Shown here piece after piece: positions 9,979-18,564 of a stretch of DNA of 64,000 nucleotides. The stretch spans positions 434,001 through 498,000 of the forward strand of contig NZ_FQYP01000002.1 in NCBI RefSeq assembly GCF_900141785.1, given 5' to 3'. A program made the position numbers and the translations under genes. The notes beneath the pieces were generated by a model. It saw nothing but the letters and a program-made list of their open reading frames with translations. It searched no databases and had not been told where the DNA came from. Source of the stretch: Aquimarina spongiae (lineage in GTDB: Bacteria > Bacteroidota > Bacteroidia > Flavobacteriales > Flavobacteriaceae). Position 1 is the first letter of the stretch. Every line of letters begins with the position of its first letter.

Positions 9979-10815
9979 CTACACATTGGCGGCCTCCCAG
10001 CCGATAATTGCCGTTTTCCTAACAGTTCCCCAATGGTATTGTCCAAAATCTCCAGATGCTCTAATCACTCGATGACAAGGGATTAAAAAAGCCACTGGGT
10101 TTTGTCCGATCGCAGTCCCAACAGCTCTTACGGCTCCTGGATTATCAATATGATTAGCGACATCGCTATACGTTGCTAAACCTCCTTTAGGGATTTTAAG
10201 CAGTGTACTCCATACTTTAATTTGAAAATCAGTAGCTTTTAAATGAAGTTTTATCTGGTCCTGTTGTTTCCAATCTTTGGTAAAAATATGTAGTGCATTT
10301 TCTTGTATAGGATCTGTAGTTTGGTTGAATTGTGCTCTACAAAACCTTTTCTGTAATACAACAAATCCTTCATCTCGATCTTCAGTAAATGCCATATGGC
10401 AAATTCCTTTGCTTGTAGATCCCACCAGAATGGTCCCGAAATTAGTATCGTAAAAATTATAGTTGACTTCTAGATTTTGACCTTCATTTTTATATTCTCC
10501 TGGGGTCATCCCTTCGATGTTGATAAACATATCGTGTAATCTTCCTGTTCCGGAAAGTCCTGTCTCAAAAGCCGTATCGAACAATGTTGACGCATTATTT
10601 TTTAGCACTTGCTTTGCGTACTCGATGCTTATGAACTGCAGAAATTTTTTAGGGCTTACTCCAACCCATTCTGTAAATAGTCTTTGGAAATGAAATGGAC
10701 TCAGATGTACCTTACTCGCAATTTCATCCAAATCGGGTTGTTGCTTAAAGTTTTCTTTTATATACCTAATCGCCTCCGCTATACGGTTGTAATTAATACT
10801 ATTTTGTAGTGTCAT
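9979..10815 (-). CDS. AraC-type HTH fused to methylated-DNA-cysteine S-methyltransferase (Ada-like)
   Basis: Removes alkyl groups from O6-methylguanine by transfer to its own cysteine. The N-terminal ~100 residues are an AraC HTH (IRYIKENFKQQPDLDEIASK, then SPFHFQRLFTEWVGVSPKKF). The C-terminal part is an Ogt domain with the active-site PCHRVIR (Cys247) and helix-turn-helix KIPKGGLATYSDVA. The N-terminal zinc/phosphotriester domain of E. coli Ada is absent, so methyl-phosphotriester sensing is not expected. At 278 residues it is typical of short Ada-like fusions. Presumably autoregulatory. Confidence 0.94.
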   Translation of the reverse strand: MTLQNSINYNRIAEAIRYIKENFKQQPDLDEIASKVHLSPFHFQRLFTEWVGVSPKKFLQFISIEYAKQVLKNNASTLFDTAFETGLSGTGRLHDMFINIEGMTPGEYKNEGQNLEVNYNFYDTNFGTILVGSTSKGICHMAFTEDRDEGFVVLQKRFCRAQFNQTTDPIQENALHIFTKDWKQQDQIKLHLKATDFQIKVWSTLLKIPKGGLATYSDVANHIDNPGAVRAVGTAIGQNPVAFLIPCHRVIRASGDFGQYHWGTVRKTAIIGWEAANV

Positions 10816-10889
10816 TTTTTTCTATTTGAAACCTTACAAAAGTACATTCGTATACACTTCGAGTAAACCCGAAACTTGCTGGATGTGCA

Positions 10890-12131
10890 CTAATCCATTT
10901 GGAAATTAAAGCCCCCTGAAAACAAATTGGCATTCAATCCAGAGTTTCGTTCGTAGTATCTATATCTAAAATCAATACTCTTCAGTCCGAATTTCCAAAT
11001 ATGCGCTTTGGCAAAAATATCAGTATAGCTTATCCCGACACCATACTGATTTGCATTAAAATCTGATAAATCAAAATCAGAAGTATAAAATTCCTGAATA
11101 GACAAATGCTCATTAAATGGTGCAAAATAATCTGCTTCGGTTTGATGATAAAAACGATAACTTGGATATACCGTAAACTTATCTGTGATTTTTATGGGTA
11201 ATTCGATACTTGCTGTATGCGAATTAATCCCCCAATCATCTGTATAATATCTATAAAAAGTCCGTACTGCAACATATTCATTGACATAATAATGCAGTCT
11301 ACCCCCCATAGCAATTTTAAATCGAGTATCCGGTAATCTTTCTACATCATCTCCCAAAGTAAATTCCTGAACCACCTGATCCGCGACATCGGCAAATAAT
11401 ACTCTTTGAAAAGGCGTAGAAAGCAATCCTTCTTGTTGTATGAGATCTAAGGACAAAGAACCCTGAAGTTTTTTGGATAAAATCTGAGAAAAGCCCAACC
11501 CTAGTGAATAGGAGTTTCGGGATTCGTCATCAAACTCAATAAATGCTGGATTATCCCTTAATTCTGAAGGGTAAATTGCGTTCCAGGTATCCAAGAACAC
11601 ATTGGCTTTGATACTAACTTCGGTATTTTTTTCATTAAACAAATAGGCATAACTACCACCGAAACCTACTGAGAAATAGTCGTATTCGTTGGCTATAGAG
11701 GCATTGACCGACCATACTCTATTCCTGTCATCACTACTATGGCTATAGGTACCTGTAAATGTGGTTAAAACATCATTTCTTGAAGCTCCAGACGAAGCAA
11801 CAAATGGATTAGCAAGTCCTTCGGTATCAAAAGGATCAACATTACTTGATGAAGCCGAGGTATAGGCAGAAACACTCGAATCTATAATCAAGACATCGTC
11901 ATCATTGAGAGGAATCGACACCACTATGGTAGGTGTTACATCGGTAAGTTCTTCTGTCCCCAATCCACCGGTTACTGCCGCATTACTTCCCTCTTGTGTG
12001 TAATAACTCATCAGGTAATCGACTTCTGTGGATTCCAAAACTCTTTTCTTATATCTTTCTGTTTCTTGTTGTTCTTGTCCTACAACGCAAAACGTATTCC
12101 ATAAGATGATGATCAAAATTAATCGTTTCAA
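10890..12131 (-). CDS. DUF3570 outer-membrane beta-barrel protein
   Basis: Last gene of a four-gene operon. The signal peptide is at residues 1-18. The rest is a series of amphipathic strands with aromatic girdles (for example YEYDYFSVGFGGSYAYL-like segments and RTFYRYYTDDWGINSHTASIELPI), ending in FNFQMD, consistent with an outer-membrane barrel. The N-terminal mature part contains MSYYTQEGSNAAVTGGLGTE, a hallmark of DUF3570 proteins. It accompanies DUF4266, ApbE and a thioredoxin-like protein in many bacteria. Function is not established; a link to extracytoplasmic flavinylation is inferred from ApbE. Confidence 0.87.
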   Translation of the reverse strand: MKRLILIIILWNTFCVVGQEQQETERYKKRVLESTEVDYLMSYYTQEGSNAAVTGGLGTEELTDVTPTIVVSIPLNDDDVLIIDSSVSAYTSASSSNVDPFDTEGLANPFVASSGASRNDVLTTFTGTYSHSSDDRNRVWSVNASIANEYDYFSVGFGGSYAYLFNEKNTEVSIKANVFLDTWNAIYPSELRDNPAFIEFDDESRNSYSLGLGFSQILSKKLQGSLSLDLIQQEGLLSTPFQRVLFADVADQVVQEFTLGDDVERLPDTRFKIAMGGRLHYYVNEYVAVRTFYRYYTDDWGINSHTASIELPIKITDKFTVYPSYRFYHQTEADYFAPFNEHLSIQEFYTSDFDLSDFNANQYGVGISYTDIFAKAHIWKFGLKSIDFRYRYYERNSGLNANLFSGGFNFQMD

Positions 12132-12172
12132 AAGCTAAAATTTAAGAGTTATATTCTTTGTATACCATTAGT

Positions 12173-12385
12173 TTAGTTGCAACCACATCCACCACCTGTT
12201 TTGCCTCCATTAGCACCAGCAGCTGATTCTCTGTAGGCTTGAAAATTGGTTTCAAAACGATCACATTTTTTCAGTGCCAACTCCATATCTGGATCATTCA
12301 ATTGCACTTTCTCGTATTCTTTTACCACCACACACGAATGCAGCAGGCTGGTAAGAAGAATTCCTAAAACTAACCTATAACTCAT
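12173..12385 (-). CDS. DUF4266 small lipoprotein
   Basis: 70 residues with a lipobox LLHSC (lipidated Cys18), a conserved core VKEYEKVQLNDPDMELAL, and a Gly/Cys tail GGKTGGGCGCN that could bind metal. This is the characteristic DUF4266 layout. Its start overlaps the end of apbE (ATG at 12385, apbE stop at 12382), indicating translational coupling. It is probably an envelope component working with the DUF3570 barrel encoded next; the precise role is unknown. Confidence 0.9.
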   Translation of the reverse strand: MSYRLVLGILLTSLLHSCVVVKEYEKVQLNDPDMELALKKCDRFETNFQAYRESAAGANGGKTGGGCGCN

Positions 12386-13359
12386 TGGTCTATTTTTATG
12401 TTTTTGGAGGTATGTATATTACCTTCATTATCTATGATAATACATTCAATATTATCTAATTGATTTATTCTATCCATTCCCGTGGTTACTCCCATTACAA
12501 AAACCGAAGTAGCTAATGCATCAGCTAATTCTGCTTTTGGAGCAAAAACGGTTACACCTGCGATATTTTCTGTAGGGTATCCGGTACGTGGATCAATAAT
12601 ATGCGCATATCTTTTTCCCTCTAAGATAAGATACTTTTCATAATTTCCTGAAGTAACCACTGCACGATCTACAAGAGGTAGTATGGCAAAAGCATTTTTT
12701 TTGTTCAAAGGATTGGTAATTGCTACTTTCCAATGTGTCTTATCAGGTTGTACTCCCCAGGCACTCATATCACCAGAGGCATTGATAATCCCTGCTTTTA
12801 CACCGTTGACAATAAGCAATTCTTTAGCTTTATCAGCTGCATATCCTTTACCAATTGCGCCAAATCCAATTTTCATTCCTTTCTTAGGTAAAAAAACTGT
12901 TCTTTTTTCTTTGTTCAACTTAATGTTTTGAAACCCAACATTGGCAATAGATGCTTTAATTTCTGCTGATGACGGCAAAGCGTTTACCGTACCATCAAAC
13001 TTCCATATCTTATCCATAGAAGCATAACTAATATCAAAGGCACCATCGGTTAATCTAGATATTGCTATTGATCTTGTAATAAGATCAAAAAGCTCCTTAT
13101 CTACCTCAACAGGGAGTATCCCAGCATGCTTGTTAACTGAAGAAGTCAACGAATTTTGATCCCAGGATGATATCTTTTGTTCAATTCTTTGAATTTCTTG
13201 GATAGCTACATCTATATATCGATCTGCATGTTCTTTGTTCTCGGCAACTACCGTGATCTCAAAATCACTACCCATTAGTAAAACAGCACGCTTATAAATT
13301 TGCTGTGCCATCGTAAGATAACTAGCTAAATATATAACAAGAGTAATTAGAAACTTCAA
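12382..13359 (-). CDS. apbE: FAD:protein FMN transferase
   Basis: Transfers FMN from FAD onto Thr/Ser of exported proteins in the periplasm. Family motifs are clear: FDISYASMDKIWKF, GFGAIGKGYAADKA, INASGDMSAWG, HIIDPRTGYPTENIAGVTV and the acidic TSVFVMG end region. A signal peptide (ending TMAQ, residues 1-18) places it outside the cytoplasm; no lipobox is seen, unlike many ApbEs. Length 325 is standard. It lies between a thioredoxin-like gene (4 bases upstream) and DUF4266. No RnfG/NqrC-type acceptor is encoded in the window. Confidence 0.95.
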   Translation of the reverse strand: MKFLITLVIYLASYLTMAQQIYKRAVLLMGSDFEITVVAENKEHADRYIDVAIQEIQRIEQKISSWDQNSLTSSVNKHAGILPVEVDKELFDLITRSIAISRLTDGAFDISYASMDKIWKFDGTVNALPSSAEIKASIANVGFQNIKLNKEKRTVFLPKKGMKIGFGAIGKGYAADKAKELLIVNGVKAGIINASGDMSAWGVQPDKTHWKVAITNPLNKKNAFAILPLVDRAVVTSGNYEKYLILEGKRYAHIIDPRTGYPTENIAGVTVFAPKAELADALATSVFVMGVTTGMDRINQLDNIECIIIDNEGNIHTSKNIKIDQ

Positions 13360-13363
13360 ATCG

Positions 13364-13804
13364 TTATTGAATAATAGAGTTTAAAAGTTTGATATACGAT
13401 TGGGGTGACACCTTTTTGTAACCAGTTTCCCCAAGTTTGTTTCCGGTTTTATCTAACACGACCACCAATGGGAATCCTCCACTTCTATTATACTTTTCTG
13501 CTAAAACGTTATTTTGAGCTTGCAACGTCTTAGATAACTGGTTTTTTTTCTTTCTTGGGAAATCCGCCTTCATTAGAATGTAGTGTTCCTTTGCATACTT
13601 TTGGAACTCACTCGTATGTAAAATCTGTTTTTCAAGTTTGATACATGGTACACACCAATCTGAACCTGCAAAAACCAAAACAATAGGTTTATCATTTTCT
13701 GAGGCTACTTTTTTAGCCTCTTCAAAATCAGTAAGCCACTCCTGCCCAGTTGCCATATGAAGACCTGCAACTAAAAAGCACCCAACAATCATTATCAATC
13801 GCAT
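13364..13804 (-). CDS. Periplasmic thioredoxin-like protein
   Basis: First gene of the operon with apbE, DUF4266 and DUF3570. The start at 13804 (MRLIMIVGCFLVAG) gives a proper signal peptide ending ATGQ; a start at 13861 would place 19 residues ahead of it. The thioredoxin fold shows the redox motif SDWCVPCIKLE (CVPC) at about residue 52, and the cis-Pro region GGFPLVVVLDKTG. Length 146 residues. It likely reduces or matures a cysteine-containing envelope partner such as the Cys-tailed DUF4266 protein; that partnership is inferred from the operon. Confidence 0.9.
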   Translation of the reverse strand: MRLIMIVGCFLVAGLHMATGQEWLTDFEEAKKVASENDKPIVLVFAGSDWCVPCIKLEKQILHTSEFQKYAKEHYILMKADFPRKKKNQLSKTLQAQNNVLAEKYNRSGGFPLVVVLDKTGNKLGETGYKKVSPQSYIKLLNSIIQ

Positions 13805-13876
13805 AGCATAGAATTTTATATACAATAATAAAAAAATATCCTTCAAGTTACTATTCAACACCTACAATCTTGTCAT

Positions 13877-13908
13877 AAAAAAACGGAGATAATCAATTTT
13901 ATCTCCGT
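13877..13908 (-). terminator. Intrinsic terminator of the small Cys-rich gene
   Basis: ACGGAGATAA (13883-13892) pairs perfectly with TTATCTCCGT (13899-13908) around a 6-base loop; read on the minus strand it is followed by a run of seven T. It separates the Cys-rich gene from the thioredoxin-apbE operon. Confidence 0.88.
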
Positions 13909-13951
13909 CTCTAACATCGGATGGTTATTCACCAATGTATGTTTAGTTCTA

Positions 13952-14095
13952 TCAAAGTTTTGGACATCTTTTGCAATTCGTTTTTCCTTTTTTCTTGTAC
14001 TTCTTGCAACATTTTTTCTTTTTGCCACCACAGGCAACTTCGCAATTCATAGAAACACAAGGAGAATATAATGAAGGGGTATCTGTACTATGCAC
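13952..14095 (-). CDS. Small Cys/Lys-rich protein (47 aa from GTG, or 32 aa from ATG at 14050)
   Basis: The frame reads VHSTDTPSLYSPCVSMNCEV, then ACGGKKKKCCKKYKKKGKTN, then CKRCPKL and a stop. Counting from the internal ATG at 14050, cysteines fall at 3, 7, 14, 15, 26 and 29, a spacing that suggests a metal- or cluster-binding knot. The GTG start at 14095 fits the promoter better; the ATG at 14050 gives a 32-residue product. A good promoter (14127-14156) and a strong terminator (13877-13908) bracket the gene. I do not know a function. Its neighbours are ferritin and an ApbE redox operon, and a Fur-like box lies at its start, so iron-linked expression is plausible. Confidence 0.7.
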   Translation of the reverse strand: MHSTDTPSLYSPCVSMNCEVACGGKKKKCCKKYKKKGKTNCKRCPKL

Positions 14096-14100
14096 TTTGT

Positions 14101-14121
14101 AATTTTTATTAAATCTAAATA
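14101..14121 (-). promoter_or_regulatory. Fur-like box (weak) at the start of the Cys-rich gene
   Basis: On the minus strand TATTTAGA, five bases, then TAAAAATT. It shares TATTTAGA with two better inverted repeats at the DUF4856 promoter, but its second arm matches poorly (5 of 8 pairs). It lies just downstream of the -7 box. Confidence 0.35.
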
Positions 14122-14126
14122 AAGTG

Positions 14127-14156
14127 CAAAAATATAAAAAATACTACCTTAGGCAA
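14127..14156 (-). promoter_or_regulatory. Promoter of the small Cys-rich gene
   Basis: Minus-strand TTG (14154-14156), 19 bases, then TATTTTTG (14127-14134): an exact match in sequence and spacing to the flavobacterial TTG-N19-TAnnTTTG consensus. Confidence 0.75.
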
Positions 14157-14192
14157 GAAATCCTTTCTCTTTATTTACTAACTTATTAACAA

Positions 14193-14696
14193 TTAGTTAG
14201 CTGGTTCTTCTGGTTGGAAAGAATTGATATCTCGATCAAACAAATAATGACCTGATTTATCATCCCCAATAATCTTTAATTTATCCAGCAAATCTCTTGC
14301 TGTAGCCTCTTCTTCTAATTGTTCTGCAACATACCATTGCATAAAATTATGAACGTTGTAATCCTTAAATTGTAAACATTCATAAATGATATTATTAATT
14401 TTTGCTGTTACAAACTCCTCACTTTCCAGGAATACTTCAAACAACTCCATTAGAGATTTAAAATCATCTCTGGGTTTATCAATAGCTGGTATTACGGCGT
14501 TACCACTTCTTTCATTTATAAATTTCACCAATTTGGTCATATGTACTCGTTCTTCCTCCGATTGTGTATAGAAGAAATTGGCAACACCATTATAACCATT
14601 TGTATCTGCCCAACTTGCCATTGATAAATATTGCGCAGAGGCTTTGGCTTCATATTTTACCTGCTCATTTAATAATTTTTCTATTTCTGGTATCAT
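14193..14696 (-). CDS. ftnA: Ferritin (iron-storage, bacterial non-haem type)
   Basis: Stores iron as ferric mineral in a 24-mer shell. The 167 residues form the four-helix ferritin fold with ferroxidase ligands in EAKASAQYLSMASW (Glu16 region), the YTQSEEERVHMTKL motif (Glu49/Glu50, His53) and helix C NNIIYECLQFKDYNVHNFMQWYVAEQLEEE. No haem-ligand methionine pattern of bacterioferritin is seen. It stands alone, 143 bases from the Cys-rich iron-context gene downstream. No convincing TTG-N19-TAnnTTTG promoter was found upstream. Confidence 0.95.
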   Translation of the reverse strand: MIPEIEKLLNEQVKYEAKASAQYLSMASWADTNGYNGVANFFYTQSEEERVHMTKLVKFINERSGNAVIPAIDKPRDDFKSLMELFEVFLESEEFVTAKINNIIYECLQFKDYNVHNFMQWYVAEQLEEEATARDLLDKLKIIGDDKSGHYLFDRDINSFQPEEPAN

Positions 14697-14856
14697 ACGC
14701 TTAACTTAGAATTTTTGTCAAAAAAACTAAAGTAAGCAATTTCCCATCCATTTAAAATGAACTTCACTCCTTCTTTACTTATTTAAAATTAAACTACATA
14801 ATGATAGGAACGGTATAATTGTATTTACTTTATTTAGTGAACAATACCTACACCAA

Positions 14857-17745
14857 TTATTTTTCAATTCCTGAAAGTGACATATCACTAATTTCCGAAG
14901 GTTTATTTTTTTCGAGTTCAATTACTCCTACTTTGATCTTTAACAACTTACGCAAGTACAACCCAGCAATCATAAACAGAATAGACCCGAAAGAGATTAA
15001 TGCATAATACCCAGCAGATAAAACACTATTGGAGGTACCAGAATCTAACATTTTAAAATCCATTTTCTCCAAGACTTTGATCATATCTACCTTTTGATCT
15101 TTGGCAACTATCTTTTGAATTTCCGTCACCAAGGTAGTTTTGTCATTAAAAGGAACTCCAGTAATGCTTTTTATACCACTAACTCCTTTTTCTTTTAACG
15201 AAAATGCCTCTGTTAGGTAAGTAATCCCTTTTTCATCCAGGGCATAGCTACTGGTACTTTTGGGCAGGAAATAAAAATAATACTGACAAAAAGCAAACAG
15301 TACAAAAGCCATACTACAAACCAATAATGCTCTAGATCTTTCATTAATATTCGTATCCCTTTTGGACTTAATGAATGTATTGATCTCTTCTATGGCTATT
15401 TTGGCTTTGATATTATCTGGATTGCTATCCAAAGATTTTTTAAAACATTGCAAACTATCTTTCAGATACGAATTATTGATCTCTAATTTGTGTTTTTCGT
15501 ATTGTTTGGTTTTGATATATCCTCTAGAATAATATAAATCTGAAAGTTTCAAATCTTTGTATTTCTTTTCTTTTGTTTCTGAATTTCGGTTTTGATACAA
15601 GTTAAGTTGTTTGGAACCTTTACCTGATTTTCCTATTTGTATGGCATCGCTAAGGTACTTATCTGTTTCGCTTAAAACTTTCTCATTAAGTTCTTCTTCA
15701 GGTCCATTCAGATTCAATTCACTTAAGCCAATTAAAGCATCTACATTATTTGGATCTCTTCTTAGTACCTTATTGAATTCAACACGAGCAGCTGTGTATT
15801 CCTTATTTCTTAAGTAAGCATTCCCCAAATTATTGGAGAGCACAAAATTATGCTCATCGAGTTTTAACGCTTTTTTAAAAGAACGAATAGCTTTAAGGTA
15901 TTCTTCTTGTGCCAAAAACAATTGTCCTTGTAAATTAAATCCTTTGGCACTGGGCTCTCCATAGCTCAGATATTCACTGATTGCCTTATGTCCTTTTTCA
16001 TTTTCGCCTTCGAGAGCATATAATTCTGCCAGTTTAAAATAATCATTGGCAAAACTATAAGGTTTGTCCATTATTTTTTCGGCTGCCTTTACATTGGCAT
16101 TTCGTTTCCAATAATTACTTAATTCTACATTGATTTCGCGTTTATCTTTTTCGGCATAAATGAGATTAAGTGCATACAATAACCCAATATTCTTTTCATC
16201 TTTGGCGATACCCTCTAGAAATACCTTTTCTGCTTTTTCTATATCTCCAAAAAATTCAAAATAAATATTCCCATAGTACAAATAGTTATGCGCATCTAGT
16301 TTAAAGTTAATATCTTGTTCAAACTCATTTTCATAATGGATTAACACATCCGCCCATAATTTCCTGGATTTTTCATATTCTCCCATTTTAAAAAGGTAAT
16401 GGGCCTTATTATGAAGAATATAAATGTGCTGATCTTTTTTCTGTAAAGCTTCTTCGAGTACGGCTATGGATGCTTTTAAATTACCTCTTGAATCATACAA
16501 ATTGGATAAATCAAGATAACCATCCTGTACCTCACCTTTACTGAGTCCTTTTTTATAGCATTCATAACTTTGGTTAAAATCATGCAAGAAATATTGGTAA
16601 AGATTTCCCAAGGCCCAGTATCCTTCTACAGCATCATATTGCTCAACAATATCATGAAACCTTTTTAAACTGTCCTTGTAATCTTTAAGTGAGGTAATAC
16701 TATGGTAAATGTTGTTATACGCGCTAACATTATGTTTATCTATCTCAAGCACTTTTTCATAGTATGATATTGATTTATTAGGGTCTTCAGATTGATAACT
16801 AATCCCTAAACTGGAATATGCCAACTTATTTGTAGGATCAATTTCTAGGCATTTTTCATATTTTGACCTTGCCTCTTCATACTTTTCTTGTTTTAATAAA
16901 ATACCACCCCACCCCGAGTAAACATCAATATAATTAGGGTCAATATCAAGGGCCTTTTGATAATGTTCTACCGCCAATGCTATTTTATCTATTCTTGTAT
17001 ATAACAAACCGATGTTATATTGTGCGTGTCTAAAACCAGCATCCAGTGCAATGCATTTTTTATACATCTTTTCGGCATCATCATACCGCTCTTGAGCCAA
17101 ATACACGTTCCCCAAACCATTATATGCATCAACATAATTTGAATCCAAATCAATTGCTTTATGATAATATGTTATGGCCGTTTTATACTCTTTTTTCCTT
17201 TCATAAACATAACCAAGGTTACAATATGCAAATTTGTACGTATTATCTAGATAGATACATTGAAGATAGTTTTCAATAGCCTCGTCATACCTATTCATAT
17301 CTAATAAGGTATTCCCTAGGTCATTATAGTATCCTACATTATTGGGGTCTATTTCTATTGCTTTTTCATAATAATGAATCGCTTTTTCGAGATCAATTTT
17401 ATCATATAAACTCCCTAAACTTTGATAAGCAGCAGCATACATAGGATCCAATGCTATAACTTTCTTATAATAATCAATTGCTTTTTGGGGTTCACTGGCT
17501 CTATGTACGAGCCCTAAATTGTGATATGCTAATTTGTAATTTGGATCTAACTCCAGGCATTTTTCGTATTTTTCTTTTGCCTCTTCCTCTTGTCCCTGAT
17601 CTAGAAGTACATTACCCCAATTAAGATATGCATCCACATATTCCGGATTAATTTGTGTAGCTTTTTCGTAATATTCGATGGCTTTTTCTGGGTCGCTTTT
17701 TTCATGTGAGTACCCCAAACTATAATACTCCTGTGCAGTTTCCAT
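14857..17745 (-). CDS. Large tetratricopeptide-repeat membrane protein (962 aa)
   Basis: About 18-20 TPR units of 34 residues fill residues 1-770, most with the canonical W/L-G-Y-A-P pattern (for example YEKATQINPEYVDAYLNWGN, YEKAIEIDPNNVGYYNDLGN, FKKALKLDEHNFVLSNNLGN). Two transmembrane segments follow, at about 806-826 (ALLVCSMAFVLFAFCQYYFY) and 907-931 (SAGYYALISFGSILFMIAGL), enclosing an ~80-residue loop. There is no signal peptide, so the TPR array is cytoplasmic and the loop probably periplasmic. A scaffold role is likely; the partner is not shown by context. Confidence 0.85.
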   Translation of the reverse strand: METAQEYYSLGYSHEKSDPEKAIEYYEKATQINPEYVDAYLNWGNVLLDQGQEEEAKEKYEKCLELDPNYKLAYHNLGLVHRASEPQKAIDYYKKVIALDPMYAAAYQSLGSLYDKIDLEKAIHYYEKAIEIDPNNVGYYNDLGNTLLDMNRYDEAIENYLQCIYLDNTYKFAYCNLGYVYERKKEYKTAITYYHKAIDLDSNYVDAYNGLGNVYLAQERYDDAEKMYKKCIALDAGFRHAQYNIGLLYTRIDKIALAVEHYQKALDIDPNYIDVYSGWGGILLKQEKYEEARSKYEKCLEIDPTNKLAYSSLGISYQSEDPNKSISYYEKVLEIDKHNVSAYNNIYHSITSLKDYKDSLKRFHDIVEQYDAVEGYWALGNLYQYFLHDFNQSYECYKKGLSKGEVQDGYLDLSNLYDSRGNLKASIAVLEEALQKKDQHIYILHNKAHYLFKMGEYEKSRKLWADVLIHYENEFEQDINFKLDAHNYLYYGNIYFEFFGDIEKAEKVFLEGIAKDEKNIGLLYALNLIYAEKDKREINVELSNYWKRNANVKAAEKIMDKPYSFANDYFKLAELYALEGENEKGHKAISEYLSYGEPSAKGFNLQGQLFLAQEEYLKAIRSFKKALKLDEHNFVLSNNLGNAYLRNKEYTAARVEFNKVLRRDPNNVDALIGLSELNLNGPEEELNEKVLSETDKYLSDAIQIGKSGKGSKQLNLYQNRNSETKEKKYKDLKLSDLYYSRGYIKTKQYEKHKLEINNSYLKDSLQCFKKSLDSNPDNIKAKIAIEEINTFIKSKRDTNINERSRALLVCSMAFVLFAFCQYYFYFLPKSTSSYALDEKGITYLTEAFSLKEKGVSGIKSITGVPFNDKTTLVTEIQKIVAKDQKVDMIKVLEKMDFKMLDSGTSNSVLSAGYYALISFGSILFMIAGLYLRKLLKIKVGVIELEKNKPSEISDMSLSGIEK

Positions 17746-17956
17746 AATGAATGAATTGGTTACAGATACTAATTGATCTCAATACATTTGGGGATAAAAA
17801 ATAAAAAGGTATAACAAAACTAGTACATTTTGCTATAAAAAACACGGGGTATTTACCTGTTTATCAAAATATTACACAAAAACAGAAACATATTATAAAA
17901 TATAAATACGTTACTGGTAACGAGAAGAAATAATAAGGTGTAATAAAAGGGATTAT

Positions 17957-18469
17957 CTAAGCCGCCTTTTCAAAAGCTATGTAGTTAATTAGCTTTCCTT
18001 TTTTATTAAGGACGGGATACCCTTTTATTACACATGTATAAGGAGTTTGATCTTTTCTGTAATTCAATATAGCTACCTGGAAAGGCTCTAATTTGTCTAC
18101 CGCAGCTCTGATCTTTGCCGAAGTTTTAAGACAAGTATCTTTTCCCTGAAACATTTTTGGAGAATTTCCTATTACCTCCTTTGGTGAATATCCATTGAGT
18201 TTTGTGATATTACTGGAGGCATAAACAATCTTTAATTCTGGACTAGTCACTACGACTACCGAGTGCTTGTCTACAAATTCTGAAAGATAGTCTTTTTCGA
18301 AATCCCAATTCTTGGTTATCTTTTTAAGCTCGGAAAGGTCTTGCTTGTATGCTTCTAAGGAAGAATGATATTCCCCGTAGAATTCCCATGACAATAAAGG
18401 CAATACATAATTAGATAAACCTTCGTAATACTCCGCCATCATATGATCATACCCGCTAAACTCTTTCAT
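17957..18469 (-). CDS. PAS-domain protein, LOV-like without the flavin cysteine
   Basis: A 170-residue protein with a helical N-terminal half (residues 1-60) and one PAS domain (about 65-168): VVVVTSPELKIVYASSNITKLNGYSPKEVIGNSPKMFQG through YIAFEKAA. The GNSPKMFQG segment aligns with the LOV signature GxNCRFLQ, but the photoactive Cys is Pro, so classical LOV chemistry is not expected. There is no output domain, so it may act by protein interaction. It is isolated, with empty flanks and its own unit. Confidence 0.82.
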   Translation of the reverse strand: MKEFSGYDHMMAEYYEGLSNYVLPLLSWEFYGEYHSSLEAYKQDLSELKKITKNWDFEKDYLSEFVDKHSVVVVTSPELKIVYASSNITKLNGYSPKEVIGNSPKMFQGKDTCLKTSAKIRAAVDKLEPFQVAILNYRKDQTPYTCVIKGYPVLNKKGKLINYIAFEKAA

Positions 18470-18564
18470 AAACTGTTAATTTATTCAAAAATATAGAAAT
18501 CTACTTTTATTTCAGATTGAACAAAAGTTAATTCTTAGGGTAAACAAAAGTTAATCTTTTACCA

